A stretch of 64,000 bases of DNA, taken from NCBI GenBank assembly GCA_029054245.1, contig JAIDFQ010000043.1:248001-312000 (forward strand), read 5' to 3'. The position numbers were made by a program, and so were the translations under genes. Every line of letters starts with the position of its first letter. The stretch's first letter is position 1. Below the pieces are notes generated by a model. It saw only the letters and a list, made by a program, of their open reading frames with translations, searched no databases and had not been told where the DNA came from. This document shows, piece by piece, positions 47,775-58,615 of the stretch. The stretch comes from Lachnospiraceae bacterium (GTDB lineage Bacteria > Bacillota > Clostridia > Lachnospirales > Lachnospiraceae).

Positions 47775-48833
47775 TTAGTCTGATTTAACTTCTTTCCATA
47801 AATTATTATAAAGTTCATCACCTTCAGCGCCTAAATATTGGAAGGTTTCCAGATTTTCGTATTGGCTTAAATCGGGAAAAGCAATCTTGGAATTGCGGAT
47901 ATCTTCATCCTCAATCAGAGCTTGTGCGGCAGTGTTAGGAGTGGAGTAGGTAATATACTCAAAATTCATAAGTGCAATGTCCGCGCGGCACATAAAATTG
48001 ATGAAGGCTTCTGCATTTTCTTTGTTTGGCGCATTTTTAGGGATGACCCAGGAATCAATCCACACATTTGTACCTTCTTTGGGAATGACATATTCCAAAT
48101 CTGTGTTTTCCCGCTGGGTGTAAATTGCTTCACCGGAATAAATGACGCCAAGGGCAGCCTCACCGCCGATCATTTTGTCACGCACCTGATCAATCACATA
48201 TGCCTGAACCAGCGGTTTTTGCTCAATTAAAGCATTTTTGGCAATTTCAAGTTCGTTTTCGTTTAATGTATTCATGGAATATTTGTTTAGTTTTAAGGAA
48301 ACCATGAAGGCATCTCTGACAGAATCCTGCATCAGAATATTGTCGGCATATTTTTCATCCCAAAGGACGGACCAGCTGTCAATGGGACCATCCACCATGG
48401 TCTTATTGTAGAGAATGCCCACGGTGCCAAAACAGTAGGGAACGGAATATTTGTTTTCAGGATCAAATTCTTTGGACTGGTCAAAGTATTGCTGACCGAT
48501 ATTTTTCATGTTTGGAATGTTGTCAAAGTTGATTTCCGCAAGCAGATCGTTATCAATCATCTTTTGAATCATGTAATCGGAGGGGCAGATGACATCATAC
48601 GCAGTAGCGCCAGCTTCTACCTTGGGGTACATGATTTCATTGGTCTCAAATTCATCATAAATGACTTTGATGCCGGTTTCTTCTTCAAACATGGAAATGG
48701 TCTCAGGGTCAATATATTCTCCCCAGTTGTAAACGATGACCTCGCCGTTTTCGCCGCCAGAGCTGCCACATCCGGTTAAGAGGGCAGATAAAACGGTACT
48801 AACAATCAAAATAGAACAACTTATTTTTTTCAT
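47775..48833 (-). CDS. potD: Spermidine/putrescine ABC transporter substrate-binding protein
   Basis: Lipoprotein signal LLTGCGSSGG; VIVYNWGEYIDPETISMFEEETGIKVIYDEFETNEIMYPKVE. Confidence 0.94.
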   Translation of the reverse strand: MKKISCSILIVSTVLSALLTGCGSSGGENGEVIVYNWGEYIDPETISMFEEETGIKVIYDEFETNEIMYPKVEAGATAYDVICPSDYMIQKMIDNDLLAEINFDNIPNMKNIGQQYFDQSKEFDPENKYSVPYCFGTVGILYNKTMVDGPIDSWSVLWDEKYADNILMQDSVRDAFMVSLKLNKYSMNTLNENELEIAKNALIEQKPLVQAYVIDQVRDKMIGGEAALGVIYSGEAIYTQRENTDLEYVIPKEGTNVWIDSWVIPKNAPNKENAEAFINFMCRADIALMNFEYITYSTPNTAAQALIEDEDIRNSKIAFPDLSQYENLETFQYLGAEGDELYNNLWKEVKSD

Positions 48834-48844
48834 TTCTTACTCCT

Positions 48845-49636
48845 TTAAAAAGTATTCTTTTTCATTTTTTTATTTTCGGAAGGCGCTTTGTTGACTAAGA
48901 GCAAAAGAACCAGCACCGTCACAAATATGATTGTGGAAAGCGCATACATTTCCGGTTTGATTCCCTTTTTTACCTCTGTATAAATTTTGGTGGAAAGGGT
49001 GTCCACACCGGCGCCCTTGGTAAAGTGGGTAATAATAAAATCATCCAGGGACATAGTAAATGCCATTAAAAATCCAGAAAGCACACCAGGTAGGATATCA
49101 GGGAAAACCACCTTGAAAAATCCACATATGGGACCTGCGCCTAGATCCAGGGCAGCTTCGTATGTATGCGGGTTCAACTGCTTCATTCTGGGCATGACGC
49201 TCAAAATCACATAAGGGATACAGAACGTGATGTGGGAAAGCAGGATTGTTTCCATCCCAAAACGAAGCCCCATGCTGATAAAAAGCAGCATAAAAGAGAT
49301 CCCTGTTACGATATCGGCGTTGAGCATGGGGATGTTGGTAATGCCAATGACCACCGTTCTTGCCCGTTTCTTCAGATTCATAATAGAGATGCAGGCAATG
49401 GTGCCGATTACGGTAGCAATGGCGGATGCGGTAAAGGCAATGAACAGCGTGTTGAACAATGCCTGCAAAATTTCATCATTCTGAAATAACGCGCCATACC
49501 ATTTCAGCGTCAGCCCTCCCCATTTTGCGCGGGTCCTGCTGGCATTGAAAGACAGCACGATAAGCGTGACGATAGGGGCGTACAGGAAAACGAATATTAA
49601 AATGATATATAGTTTTTTGACAGTATTTTTTATCAT
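48845..49636 (-). CDS. potC: Spermidine/putrescine ABC transporter permease
   Basis: YAPIVTLIVLSFNASRTRAKWGGLTLKWYGALFQN; EAALDLGAGPICGFFKVVFPDILPGVLSGFLMAFTMSLDDFIITHF. Confidence 0.93.
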   Translation of the reverse strand: MIKNTVKKLYIILIFVFLYAPIVTLIVLSFNASRTRAKWGGLTLKWYGALFQNDEILQALFNTLFIAFTASAIATVIGTIACISIMNLKKRARTVVIGITNIPMLNADIVTGISFMLLFISMGLRFGMETILLSHITFCIPYVILSVMPRMKQLNPHTYEAALDLGAGPICGFFKVVFPDILPGVLSGFLMAFTMSLDDFIITHFTKGAGVDTLSTKIYTEVKKGIKPEMYALSTIIFVTVLVLLLLVNKAPSENKKMKKNTF

Positions 49637-50448
49637 AGGACAGAGCCCTCCCCATCTTTGTCAAAAATGGAAGAGATGACCATATTTACAATGATGAACA
49701 GCATAAGCACGATGGATAGCCCGCTTCCCAAATGCCAATTGCCTGCCTGGGTAAATTCTTCCTCCACCACATTGCCGATCAACAGAATCTTGCTTCCGCC
49801 TAACAGCTTACTGATTACGAAGGTGGTAAGAGCGGGGATGAAGACCATTGTGATTCCGCTGATGATACCAGGCAGCGTAAGCGGCAGGGTGACTTTGGCA
49901 AATACCTGCAGCCCGTTTGCGCCTAAATCTCTGGCTGCATTGATCACATTCGGATCGATTTTTACCAGAGAGTTGTAAATGGGCAGAACCATAAAGGGCA
50001 AAAAGTTGTAAACCATGCCCAGCACAATGGCGTAGGGCGTGTTGATGATTGTAAGGGCAGGCAGATGTAAAAACGAAAGAATGTTGTTTATGACCCCAGT
50101 CTTTTCAAGCAAGGTCTGCCATGCAAGGGTGCGGAGCAAAAAGTTCATCCACATGGGAAGGATGAAAATCAGCACGATAAAGCTGTGCTGGTTCACGTTC
50201 AACCCGCATAAGATCATTGCCAGAGGATACGCAAGGACAAGGCAGATCAGGGTGGAGATAAGAGATAAGCCTAAGGCAAGATAAAGTGCTTTTACGTGCT
50301 CCGGCGTGGAGATTGCTATTATATTTTCCAGGGTAAAGGCACCGCTTTTATCGGTAAATCCATAGTAAAACACCATGCACAAGGGGATGATGATAAATAC
50401 GACAGACCAGATAAAGTAGGGAGTGCCTAACAATTTTTTCTTATTCAT
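49633..50448 (-). CDS. potB: Spermidine/putrescine ABC transporter permease
   Basis: [50 protein letters not shown]. Start overlaps the potA stop. Confidence 0.93.
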   Translation of the reverse strand: MNKKKLLGTPYFIWSVVFIIIPLCMVFYYGFTDKSGAFTLENIIAISTPEHVKALYLALGLSLISTLICLVLAYPLAMILCGLNVNQHSFIVLIFILPMWMNFLLRTLAWQTLLEKTGVINNILSFLHLPALTIINTPYAIVLGMVYNFLPFMVLPIYNSLVKIDPNVINAARDLGANGLQVFAKVTLPLTLPGIISGITMVFIPALTTFVISKLLGGSKILLIGNVVEEEFTQAGNWHLGSGLSIVLMLFIIVNMVISSIFDKDGEGSVL

Positions 50449-51514
50449 TGACGCCCACAGCCTCCTCATCTTCAGAAGCAGGTTTATTCATGATCTGGAT
50501 ATTAAAGGGATCCACATCGATTCCAACTTCCGTGCCCACAGGGAACATGCCGGTGGAATGAACCAGCCACTCATAGCCTGCGGCAGTGACTTCCATCTCA
50601 TAATGAACGCCCTTAAAAATCAGATGGGTTACAGTTCCTGTCATTTTTCCTTTGGCAGGAGAAGAGAGGATGACATCCTCGGGCCGGATCACCACATCTA
50701 CAGGTTTGTTACATCCAAAGCCGGTATCGACGCAGGGAAATCTGGTGCCTAAAATCTCTACCAGCTTATCCTCGATCATCGTAGAGCTGATAATGTTGCT
50801 GTCGCCGATAAAGTCGGCAACAAAGGCATTTTCTGGTTCATTGTATATTTTTTCGGGTGTACCGATCTGTTGTATGTAGCCTTGATTCATGACGACGATG
50901 GTGTCAGACATGGTGAGAGCTTCTTCCTGGTCGTGGGTTACATAGATAAAGGTAATGCCAAGTTCATTTTTCAGCCGAATCAATTCATACTGCATATCTT
51001 GGCGCAGCTTTAAGTCGAGCGCGCCTAAGGGCTCATCTAAAAGGAGAACCTTCGGCTCGTTGACGATAGCGCGGGCAATGGCGATACGCTGCTGCTGGCC
51101 GCCGCTTAGAGAATCGGGCATTCGATTTTCAAAACCTTCCAGATTAACCAGCTTTAAAGCATATTTGATTTTATCATTTATGTAAGTTTTGCTTTTATTT
51201 TTAATTTTAAGTCCGAACGCAATGTTTTCGGCAATGGTCATATGAGTAAAAAGCGCATATTTTTGAAAGACAGTGTTCAACTGACGCTTATTGGGGGGAA
51301 GTTTTGTAATGTCGCTTCCATCAAAGATGACGCTGCCCGTATCAGGTGACTCGAATCCTCCCAAAATACGCAGCGTAGTTGTTTTGCCGCACCCGCTGGG
51401 ACCAAGCAGGGTGAGAAATTCATTTTCACGGATATATAAATTTAAATCGTCCAGAACCATTTGACCGTCAAAGGATTTACTGATATTTTTGAGATCAATT
51501 AATATTTTATTCAT
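50441..51514 (-). CDS. potA: Spermidine/putrescine ABC transporter ATP-binding protein
   Basis: [63 protein letters not shown] domain. Confidence 0.95.
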   Translation of the reverse strand: MNKILIDLKNISKSFDGQMVLDDLNLYIRENEFLTLLGPSGCGKTTTLRILGGFESPDTGSVIFDGSDITKLPPNKRQLNTVFQKYALFTHMTIAENIAFGLKIKNKSKTYINDKIKYALKLVNLEGFENRMPDSLSGGQQQRIAIARAIVNEPKVLLLDEPLGALDLKLRQDMQYELIRLKNELGITFIYVTHDQEEALTMSDTIVVMNQGYIQQIGTPEKIYNEPENAFVADFIGDSNIISSTMIEDKLVEILGTRFPCVDTGFGCNKPVDVVIRPEDVILSSPAKGKMTGTVTHLIFKGVHYEMEVTAAGYEWLVHSTGMFPVGTEVGIDVDPFNIQIMNKPASEDEEAVGVNE

Positions 51515-51536
51515 AAAAATCCTCCATTCTAACACA

Positions 51537-52088
51537 TTAAAAGCTGGGAGGGCTGCTTACCCAGATTAGGACGGCGCCCGTTTTGTTATCTGCTTTCAAA
51601 TAGTGGGATCGCTTTGCCGTAAAATAAAACGATTCCCCTTTTTTGACCTTTATGGTTCTCGTACCGAGAATCAAAGAAACGCTGCCGGATATGACATACC
51701 CAAACTCTTCCCCTTCATGGGGATTATCAGGATAAGTGCTTCCGCCGGGAGATAAGGATAACCGTATGGGTTCCATCATATTTTTTTGGGCGTTTGGAAT
51801 GATCCATTCAATTTTATTTTTTAGTTCTTCATCTATTTTCTCAAAATAATCGGTTTCTTTAAAAGAAATCTGTGTATCTTCTGAATCGTTAAAAAATTCC
51901 TTGAGGTCGGTACCGAGGCACTGAAGGATATCCATAAGGGTGGTGATGGAGGGGGAGGTTAAGTCCCGCTCCAGCTGTGAAATGAAGCCTTTTGATAACT
52001 CACAGCGGTCCGCCAGCTCCTCCTGCGTTAATCCTTTCTGGCAACGCAGATCTTTGATTTTATTTCCAATATTGATTCCATTATTCAT
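51537..52088 (-). CDS. XRE family transcriptional regulator with cupin domain
   Basis: [61 protein letters not shown]-terminal cupin [34 protein letters not shown]. Confidence 0.94.
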   Translation of the reverse strand: MNNGINIGNKIKDLRCQKGLTQEELADRCELSKGFISQLERDLTSPSITTLMDILQCLGTDLKEFFNDSEDTQISFKETDYFEKIDEELKNKIEWIIPNAQKNMMEPIRLSLSPGGSTYPDNPHEGEEFGYVISGSVSLILGTRTIKVKKGESFYFTAKRSHYLKADNKTGAVLIWVSSPPSF

Positions 52089-52114
52089 AAAAATGCCCGT
52101 CTTCCTGAATGCTA

Positions 52115-52148
52115 ATTATAATAAACTGAAAGTTTAGTAAAACTAAAC
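52115..52148 (-). promoter_or_regulatory. Promoter region and candidate operator of the XRE-cupin/pot operon
   Basis: Reverse-strand TATAAT (52115-52120) preceded by perfect inverted repeat GTTTAGT-AAA-ACTAAAC (52132-52148) in the -35 region. Confidence 0.55.
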
Positions 52149-52265
52149 ACTGATTTTCATTATACAGATAAGAAAGGGAATGTCAATATAAAATATAAAT
52201 AAATTTTTAAGCCATGCGATGAGGAAACGTGCATACATTTTTCATGGCATGAAAAGTTTCTTTTA

Positions 52266-52294
52266 TTGTGTGGAAAAATAACCTGTGCTATAAT
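52266..52294 (+). promoter_or_regulatory. Sigma-A-type promoter upstream of the lactonase-family gene
   Basis: TTGTGT N17 TATAAT. Confidence 0.65.
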
Positions 52295-52350
52295 AGAAGT
52301 GTTCATAGGTTATCAGCAATTTATCAAAATAGAGTTAAGAGGGAAGCAGT

Positions 52351-53412
52351 ATGGGAAAAGAAAAGTATGTGGCATATGTATCCACTTATACGTCAGGGCA
52401 TGAGAGCAGTTTTGGTATTCGGATTTATGATGTGGATATGGAAAATGGAAGATTCTCTGAGAAGAATCAGGTAAAAATAACAAATTCTTCTTATGTGACA
52501 ATATCCCACAACCGCAGGTATCTGTATTCCATCACGGATTTTGGTGTGGAATCTTACAAGATATTGGAGGACGGAAGTCTTGAGGTGGTCAATCATGCAT
52601 CGATCAACGGTATGAGGGGATGTTATTTATCCACGGATTATGAAGATAAATTTCTTTTTGTGGCTGGGTATCATGATGCGAAATTGACAGTTCTCCGGGT
52701 TGAGGAAAATGGAGCCATTGGAGAGATAACCGATGAGATTTTCCATAAAGGGCTTGGAAGCATTGCAGAAAGAAATTTCAGACCTCACATCAATTGCGTG
52801 AAGATGACCAGAGACAATAAATTTTTGTGTGCGGCAGATTTAGGCATGGATCATGTGGTGGTGTATGAACTGAATCATGTAAGCGGAAGGCTGCGCCAGG
52901 TAGATATCATTAGGAGTGAGCAGGAATCCGCACCGCGTCATTTGAAATTTTCAAAGGACGGCAGATTTTTGTATATTGTGCATGAATTAAAAAATTATAT
53001 TGATGTGTATACCTATTCCATTGATGAGCATGGAAATCCGGTTTTTGATAAGATTCAGAATATTTCCACCTTGAATACGTATCATGCGGGTGGGTCAGCC
53101 GCCAGTGCGCTTACATTCTCGGAAGACTTTCAGTATCTTTGCAGTTCCAATGCTGGAGATAACAGTGTGATTGTTTACTCTATCGATCAGGAAACAGGGT
53201 TTTTAAAAAAGATATTCTGTCTGCCGGTCAGTGGCGATTATCCCAAGGATGCGTCGCTGTTCCCAGATAACAGGCATCTGGTTTCATTAAATCATGAGTC
53301 TGATTCCATGACATTTTTCAATGTGGACATGAAAAAAGGAACTCTTATCATGAATGGAAAAGAAATGGAAGTGGATCAGCCGAATTGCATTATCTTTTAC
53401 CGTTTGAAATGA
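52351..53412 (+). CDS. Lactonase family (6-phosphogluconolactonase-type) beta-propeller protein
   Basis: YVSTYTSGHESSFGIRIYDVDMENG; KMTRDNKFLCAADLGMDHVVVYELN; SAPRHLKFSKDGRFLYIVHEL. Confidence 0.88.
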   Translation: MGKEKYVAYVSTYTSGHESSFGIRIYDVDMENGRFSEKNQVKITNSSYVTISHNRRYLYSITDFGVESYKILEDGSLEVVNHASINGMRGCYLSTDYEDKFLFVAGYHDAKLTVLRVEENGAIGEITDEIFHKGLGSIAERNFRPHINCVKMTRDNKFLCAADLGMDHVVVYELNHVSGRLRQVDIIRSEQESAPRHLKFSKDGRFLYIVHELKNYIDVYTYSIDEHGNPVFDKIQNISTLNTYHAGGSAASALTFSEDFQYLCSSNAGDNSVIVYSIDQETGFLKKIFCLPVSGDYPKDASLFPDNRHLVSLNHESDSMTFFNVDMKKGTLIMNGKEMEVDQPNCIIFYRLK

Positions 53413-53425
53413 ACAGATAATAAGG

Positions 53426-53466
53426 AAGGCTTTTGATGGCAGGAAAGCATCAAAAGCCTTTTTTCT
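53426..53466. terminator. Strong intrinsic terminator between convergent genes
   Basis: AAGGCTTTTGATG / CATCAAAAGCCTT perfect 13-bp arms with T-run on the + strand. Confidence 0.88.
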
Positions 53467-53505
53467 ATAAGAGGCTTGCAACACGTAGTAGCTGCAGCTT
53501 TAACT

Positions 53506-54603
53506 TTAATTGTAGAAATCTTTAAGATAATCCAGTCTTGCCGTCATATTCAGCATACATGCGTCTAGAATCGTAAGCGCTGTCATGGCTTCCACTACAA
53601 CCACAGCTCTTGGGACGATAACAGGGTCGTGGCGTCCCTTGATGGCAATTTCTATATTATCACCTTTTTGGTTTACTGTCTCCTGAACAGAGAAGATAGA
53701 GGGAGTAGGCTTAATATGTGCTCTTAAAAGAATCTGGGATCCGTCGCTGATGCCGCCTAAGATACCGCCTGCATGGTTGGTCTTTTTGCTCACGATTCCG
53801 TTTGTGCACCTAAATGCATCATTGTTTTGGGAACCGACTGATTGTGATACTAAAACGCCGTCCCCCATTTCGACTGCTTTCACTGCGCCGATAGACATAA
53901 TCGCTTTGGCAAGGTTGGCATCTAGTTTTTCAAACACGGGATCGCCTATGCCGGCAGGAAGCCCGCTGGCAATGCATTCAACAGTTCCGCCGCTGGAATC
54001 CTTTTTTTCCATGCATTCTTTTAGGTAAGCCATTGCTGCCTGATCTGCGTTCTCATCAGGCATACAGGTTGGGGTACGGTAAATGGCGTTTTTGTCAAAG
54101 CGGGTCATATCTATGGAAACAGGACCGATGGATTTGGTATAGGCCGTCACGGTAATTCCCATTTCTTTTAAAATTTTAACAGCAACAGCGCCAGCAGCTA
54201 CTCTGCCGATGGTTTCTCTGCCTGAGGAACGGCCGCCGCCAGTGTAATCACGGAAACCATATTTGGCATCAAAGGTATAATCTGCATGTCCCGGTCTGTA
54301 ATATGAGGCGATTTCACTGTAATCAGATGATTTCTGGGAAGTGTTGAAAACCAGCAGTGAGATAGGGGTACCGGTGGTGTATCCCTTAAATACGCCGGAA
54401 AGTATTTCCACCTGATCCGATTCCTTTCGGGGGGTGGAGATAACGGTCTGCCCGGGCTTCCTGCGGTCAAGGTAAGGCTGGATATCTTCTTCGCAAAGCT
54501 TAAGTCCTGCGGGACAGCCGTCGATCACCACACCCAATGCCTTTCCGTGGGATTCTCCCCAGGTGCTTATTTTAAATATTGTTCCAAATGTTGATCCTGC
54601 CAT
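53506..54603 (-). CDS. aroC: Chorismate synthase
   Basis: MAGSTFGTIFKISTWGESHGKALGVVIDGCPAGLKL; FRDYTGGGRSSGRETIGRVAAGAVA. Confidence 0.97.
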   Translation of the reverse strand: MAGSTFGTIFKISTWGESHGKALGVVIDGCPAGLKLCEEDIQPYLDRRKPGQTVISTPRKESDQVEILSGVFKGYTTGTPISLLVFNTSQKSSDYSEIASYYRPGHADYTFDAKYGFRDYTGGGRSSGRETIGRVAAGAVAVKILKEMGITVTAYTKSIGPVSIDMTRFDKNAIYRTPTCMPDENADQAAMAYLKECMEKKDSSGGTVECIASGLPAGIGDPVFEKLDANLAKAIMSIGAVKAVEMGDGVLVSQSVGSQNNDAFRCTNGIVSKKTNHAGGILGGISDGSQILLRAHIKPTPSIFSVQETVNQKGDNIEIAIKGRHDPVIVPRAVVVVEAMTALTILDACMLNMTARLDYLKDFYN

Positions 54604-54684
54604 AAGAAGCTCCTTTCGACTAGTGAATTTACATCAGATTATAGCGGAAATATATTTATTTTACAATTATTTTTGTATCACCTA

Positions 54685-54713
54685 TTGTAGAATCGGAAAG
54701 ATTTGTGTAAAAT
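54685..54713 (+). promoter_or_regulatory. Predicted promoter of the VanY-type gene
   Basis: TTGTAG N17 TAAAAT. Confidence 0.45.
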
Positions 54714-54758
54714 ATTATGTAAATCGCCTTGGCGATAAAATTTTTTTGGTAGGGACAG

Positions 54759-55886
54759 ATGAAAAGAAGTTTAAACGAGAGAGCAAAAGCGTATTTTATC
54801 AGCATGGGGCGCAGCAACAGGATATTGAGGGGCCCTGCAATCGTGGGACTGGCAGTCACCATGCTTTTACACCAGATAGTTAATTATTTTAAAAAGGGAA
54901 CCAAGAGGTTTGCCTGTACGATTTTCATATTATGCTGTTTTATGGTAGGTAATAGTTTTTCCTATCCCGTTTTTCAGGAAGAAAATGGATTTGTTTCTGA
55001 AAAGGAAAAAGAAGCAGCGGTGACAGCCGTAGTAACTTCTGATATTACGTTGGCTGATGCCCGGCAGATTCAGATAGATGAATTGGAAATATTGGATGAT
55101 GATGACGTACTTGAAGGATATGACGATGCGGAGCTCCATGGCATGGAGGGCGCGGACAAGTATCTTTTGGACGAAATTATCGATGAAAATGATACACATG
55201 AGCAGGCGGATTCTGAAACCGGCTCAGAAACAGATGCAGAGGCGTCAGAGGACACAGCAGATGCGGTCGGAGAGCAGGAAAGCGGACGGGAAAAAGAACC
55301 TTCCTTCAATGAAGATGATTGGAAACTGGTTCTGATTAACAAGCAGCATCCGATTCCAGAGGATTATACTTTTACCCTTGGACCGATCAAGACGATCAAG
55401 GGAACCATGAAATGTGATGAAAGAATCATTGAGGAATTGCTTGCCATGATGTATGCGGCAAGTGAGGACGGAGTCAACCTTGCAATCTGCTCTCCTTATC
55501 GGGATTTTGCATGGCAGGAGGTATTGTTCAACCGCAAGATCAAGGCATACATGAACAAGGGAATGTCTTATATGGAAGCATATAAAATATCCTCTCAGGC
55601 GGTAACCGTTCCGGGGGCAAGCGAGCATCAGATTGGACTTGCCATAGACATCGTATCGGATACGTATGTAACGCTGGATGAAGGATTTGCGGACACAAGT
55701 GCAGGAAAGTGGCTTGCGGAACACTGTGCTGAATATGGATTTATTCTGCGCTATCCCGCAGGAAAGGAATACATTACCAGCATAGAGTTTGAACCTTGGC
55801 ATTTCCGTTATGTGGGGAAGGAAGCCGCCACCATCATTATGGAAGAGGAGCTTTGCCTAGAAGAATTTTGGGACAAATATTTATAA
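54759..55886 (+). CDS. D-alanyl-D-alanine carboxypeptidase (M15/VanY family), membrane-anchored
   Basis: TM near FACTIFILCCFMVGNSF; SPYRDFAWQEVLFNRKI; VPGASEHQIGLAIDIVSD; FEPWHFRYVG. Confidence 0.92.
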   Translation: MKRSLNERAKAYFISMGRSNRILRGPAIVGLAVTMLLHQIVNYFKKGTKRFACTIFILCCFMVGNSFSYPVFQEENGFVSEKEKEAAVTAVVTSDITLADARQIQIDELEILDDDDVLEGYDDAELHGMEGADKYLLDEIIDENDTHEQADSETGSETDAEASEDTADAVGEQESGREKEPSFNEDDWKLVLINKQHPIPEDYTFTLGPIKTIKGTMKCDERIIEELLAMMYAASEDGVNLAICSPYRDFAWQEVLFNRKIKAYMNKGMSYMEAYKISSQAVTVPGASEHQIGLAIDIVSDTYVTLDEGFADTSAGKWLAEHCAEYGFILRYPAGKEYITSIEFEPWHFRYVGKEAATIIMEEELCLEEFWDKYL

Positions 55887-55920
55887 GCCTAAATAGTTAT
55901 AAAAATATCTGGAGGAAATT

Positions 55921-57048
55921 ATGTATCGGTTGTTAAAGCAGGAAGGAAGGGCAAAACGCGGGGAATTCACAACCGTTCATGGCGTGATACAGACACCTGT
56001 CTTTATGAATGTTGGAACAGTGGCAGCAATCAAGGGTGCTGTCTCAACGGAGGATTTAGAGCAGATTCACACCCAGGTGGAGCTTTCTAATACCTATCAT
56101 TTACATGTGAGACCCGGAGATCAGATTATCAAGCAACTGGGCGGGCTTCACAAATTCATGTCCTGGGACAAACCTATTCTGACGGATTCCGGCGGATTTC
56201 AGGTTTTTTCGCTTGCTGGATTACGGAAAATTAAAGAAGAGGGTGTTTATTTTCATTCTCATATTGATGGACGCAAGATTTTCATGGGACCGGAAGAGAG
56301 CATGCAGATTCAGTCCAATCTGGCGTCTACTATAGCCATGGCATTTGATGAATGTGCTCCCAGCAAGGCAGACCGCGCTTATGTGCAGGCATCTGTGGAA
56401 CGGACGACAAGATGGCTTGAACGCTGTAAAAAGGAAATGCAGCGGCTAAATATGCTGGAGGACACCATCAATCAAAATCAGCTTTTATTTGCCATCAATC
56501 AGGGTGCCGTTTATGCGGATATCAGAGTAGAACATGCAAAGCGGATTGCGGAAATGAATCTTGACGGCTATGCCATTGGTGGTCTTGCCGTAGGTGAGAG
56601 TCATGAGGAAATGTACTATATTATAGAAGAAACCATTCCTTACCTGCCGGCGGATAAACCGACTTACCTGATGGGCGTGGGAACGCCGGCGAACATATTG
56701 GAAGGTGTGGAGCGGGGCATTGATTTCTTTGATTGTGTATATCCAAGCAGAAATGGACGTCATGGGCATTTATATACCAATCACGGTAAGATCAATCTTT
56801 TTAATGCAAAGTATGAGCTGGATCAGCGTCCAATCGAGGAGGGGTGCAGCTGCCCGGCATGCCGTCGATATACGAGAGCTTATATAAGACATTTGCTAAA
56901 AGCAAAAGAGATGCTGGGAATGCGTCTGTGCGTGCTTCACAATCTATACTTTTATAATACAATGATGGAAGAAATTAGGGATGCGTTAGATAAAGGAGAA
57001 TTTTTGGCATACAAAAAACAAAAACTTGCAGGTATGACTTGTTTTTAA
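55921..57048 (+). CDS. tgt: Queuine tRNA-ribosyltransferase
   Basis: VHGVIQTPVFMNVGTVAAIKG; PILTDSGGFQVFSLAGLRKIKEEGVYFHSHIDG; Zn motif CSCPACRRYTRAYIRHLLKAKE. Confidence 0.97.
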   Translation: MYRLLKQEGRAKRGEFTTVHGVIQTPVFMNVGTVAAIKGAVSTEDLEQIHTQVELSNTYHLHVRPGDQIIKQLGGLHKFMSWDKPILTDSGGFQVFSLAGLRKIKEEGVYFHSHIDGRKIFMGPEESMQIQSNLASTIAMAFDECAPSKADRAYVQASVERTTRWLERCKKEMQRLNMLEDTINQNQLLFAINQGAVYADIRVEHAKRIAEMNLDGYAIGGLAVGESHEEMYYIIEETIPYLPADKPTYLMGVGTPANILEGVERGIDFFDCVYPSRNGRHGHLYTNHGKINLFNAKYELDQRPIEEGCSCPACRRYTRAYIRHLLKAKEMLGMRLCVLHNLYFYNTMMEEIRDALDKGEFLAYKKQKLAGMTCF

Positions 57049-57112
57049 ACGCTTAATTGTGTATTATATTTGATAGGCTTATTTACAAAGTTGAAAACAG
57101 GAGGAAATTTGA

Positions 57113-57433
57113 ATGGGTATTTTATTGACAGGCAGCGCTGAACAGGCGGCAACAGGCGGTCTTGGTATTGGGATGATTTTATGGCTGGTGCTTATTTTTG
57201 GATTTATGTATTTTTTCATGATTCGTCCCCAAAAAAAGGAACAAAAGAAAATGGCAGCCATGTTATCCGCCCTTGAAGTTGGTGACTGTGTCCTCACAAG
57301 CAGCGGTTTTTACGGAATTGTTATAGATATTACCGATGATACAGTAATCGTTGAATTTGGAAATAACAAAAATTGCCGTATTCCAATGCAGAAATCTGCT
57401 ATTTCGCAGGTTGAGAAGGCAGATGCAGAATAA
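57113..57433 (+). CDS. yajC: Preprotein translocase subunit YajC
   Basis: LIFGFMYFFMIRPQKKEQKKMAAMLSALEVGDCVLTSSGFYGIVIDI; follows tgt. Confidence 0.93.
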   Translation: MGILLTGSAEQAATGGLGIGMILWLVLIFGFMYFFMIRPQKKEQKKMAAMLSALEVGDCVLTSSGFYGIVIDITDDTVIVEFGNNKNCRIPMQKSAISQVEKADAE

Positions 57434-57448
57434 ACATGAATTCGGAAG

Positions 57449-57477
57449 TAAGGCGCATGATATGCGTCTTATTTTAT
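57449..57477 (+). terminator. Intrinsic terminator after yajC
   Basis: TAAGGCGCAT-gat-ATGCGTCTTA (one G-T pair) then ttttat. Confidence 0.65.
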
Positions 57478-57529
57478 CATATAAGCAGATGTGTATAAAG
57501 AAATTAGAAAGGTAAAAAGGGAAGTAAAT

Positions 57530-58615
57530 ATGAGATTGAACATTGCATGTATTGAAGGGGACGGGATTGGACCCGAGATTGTGACAGAAGCCAGAAAGGT
57601 ATTGGATAAGGTGGCTTATGTTTACGGGCATGAGATTACATACACAAATATATTAATGGGCGGCGCCTCTATAGATGTGCACGGCGTGCCGCTTACGGAG
57701 GATGCGGTGACAGCGGCGAAAGCAGCGGACGCTGTTTTGATGGGATCCATAGGCGGTGATACGACTACATCCCCTTGGTATAAGCTGCCTCCTAACTTAA
57801 GACCAGAAGCAGGGCTTCTTGCCATCCGTAAGGCGCTGAATCTGTTTGCAAATTTGAGACCGGCTGTTTTGTATGATGAATTGGCAGATGCCTGTCCTCT
57901 GAAAAAGGAAATCAGCAGCGCCGGATTTGACATGATGATCATGCGGGAACTGACCGGTGGGTTATATTTTGGGGAACGTCATACGACAGAGGAAAATGGC
58001 ATCCGTAAGGCAGTTGATACCCTTACTTACGACGAAAATGAGATTCGCAGGATTGCAATAAAAGGATTTGAAATCGCAATGAAACGGAAGAAGAAGGTCA
58101 CCAGCGTGGACAAAGCGAATGTGCTGGATTCCTCCAGATTATGGCGCAAGGTGGTGGAAGAGGTGGCTGCGGATTATCCTGAGGTTACTTTGGAGCATAT
58201 GCTGGTAGACAATTGTGCCATGCAGCTTGTAAAAAATCCCGCGCAGTTTGATGTGATCCTGACAGAGAATATGTTTGGAGATATTTTATCAGATGAGGCA
58301 AGTATGGTTACAGGTTCCATTGGCATGCTTGCGTCTGCATCCTTAAATGACACTAAGTTCGGTCTCTATGAGCCAAGCCATGGTTCCGCGCCGGATATTG
58401 CGGGAAAGGGAATTGCCAACCCGATTGCAACCATTCTTTCAGCAGCTATGATGCTTCGCTTTTCCTTTGACCTTGACAAGGAAGCTGACGCAGTTGAATG
58501 CGCTGTAAAGAACGTCCTTAAAAAAGGATATCGCACGATTGATATTATGTCCCAGGGGTGTACACAGGTTGGATGCAAAGAAATGGGTGATTTGTTAGCC
58601 GATGAAATTAACTGA
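57530..58615 (+). CDS. leuB: 3-isopropylmalate dehydrogenase
   Basis: [78 protein letters not shown]. Confidence 0.95.
   Translation: MRLNIACIEGDGIGPEIVTEARKVLDKVAYVYGHEITYTNILMGGASIDVHGVPLTEDAVTAAKAADAVLMGSIGGDTTTSPWYKLPPNLRPEAGLLAIRKALNLFANLRPAVLYDELADACPLKKEISSAGFDMMIMRELTGGLYFGERHTTEENGIRKAVDTLTYDENEIRRIAIKGFEIAMKRKKKVTSVDKANVLDSSRLWRKVVEEVAADYPEVTLEHMLVDNCAMQLVKNPAQFDVILTENMFGDILSDEASMVTGSIGMLASASLNDTKFGLYEPSHGSAPDIAGKGIANPIATILSAAMMLRFSFDLDKEADAVECAVKNVLKKGYRTIDIMSQGCTQVGCKEMGDLLADEIN

Noticed and set aside
52211-52260. GCCATG...CATGGC and GAAAC...GTTTC nested repeats as a riboswitch or sRNA
   Set aside because: Lies upstream of the predicted promoter (52266-52294), short imperfect arms, no recognised riboswitch motif.
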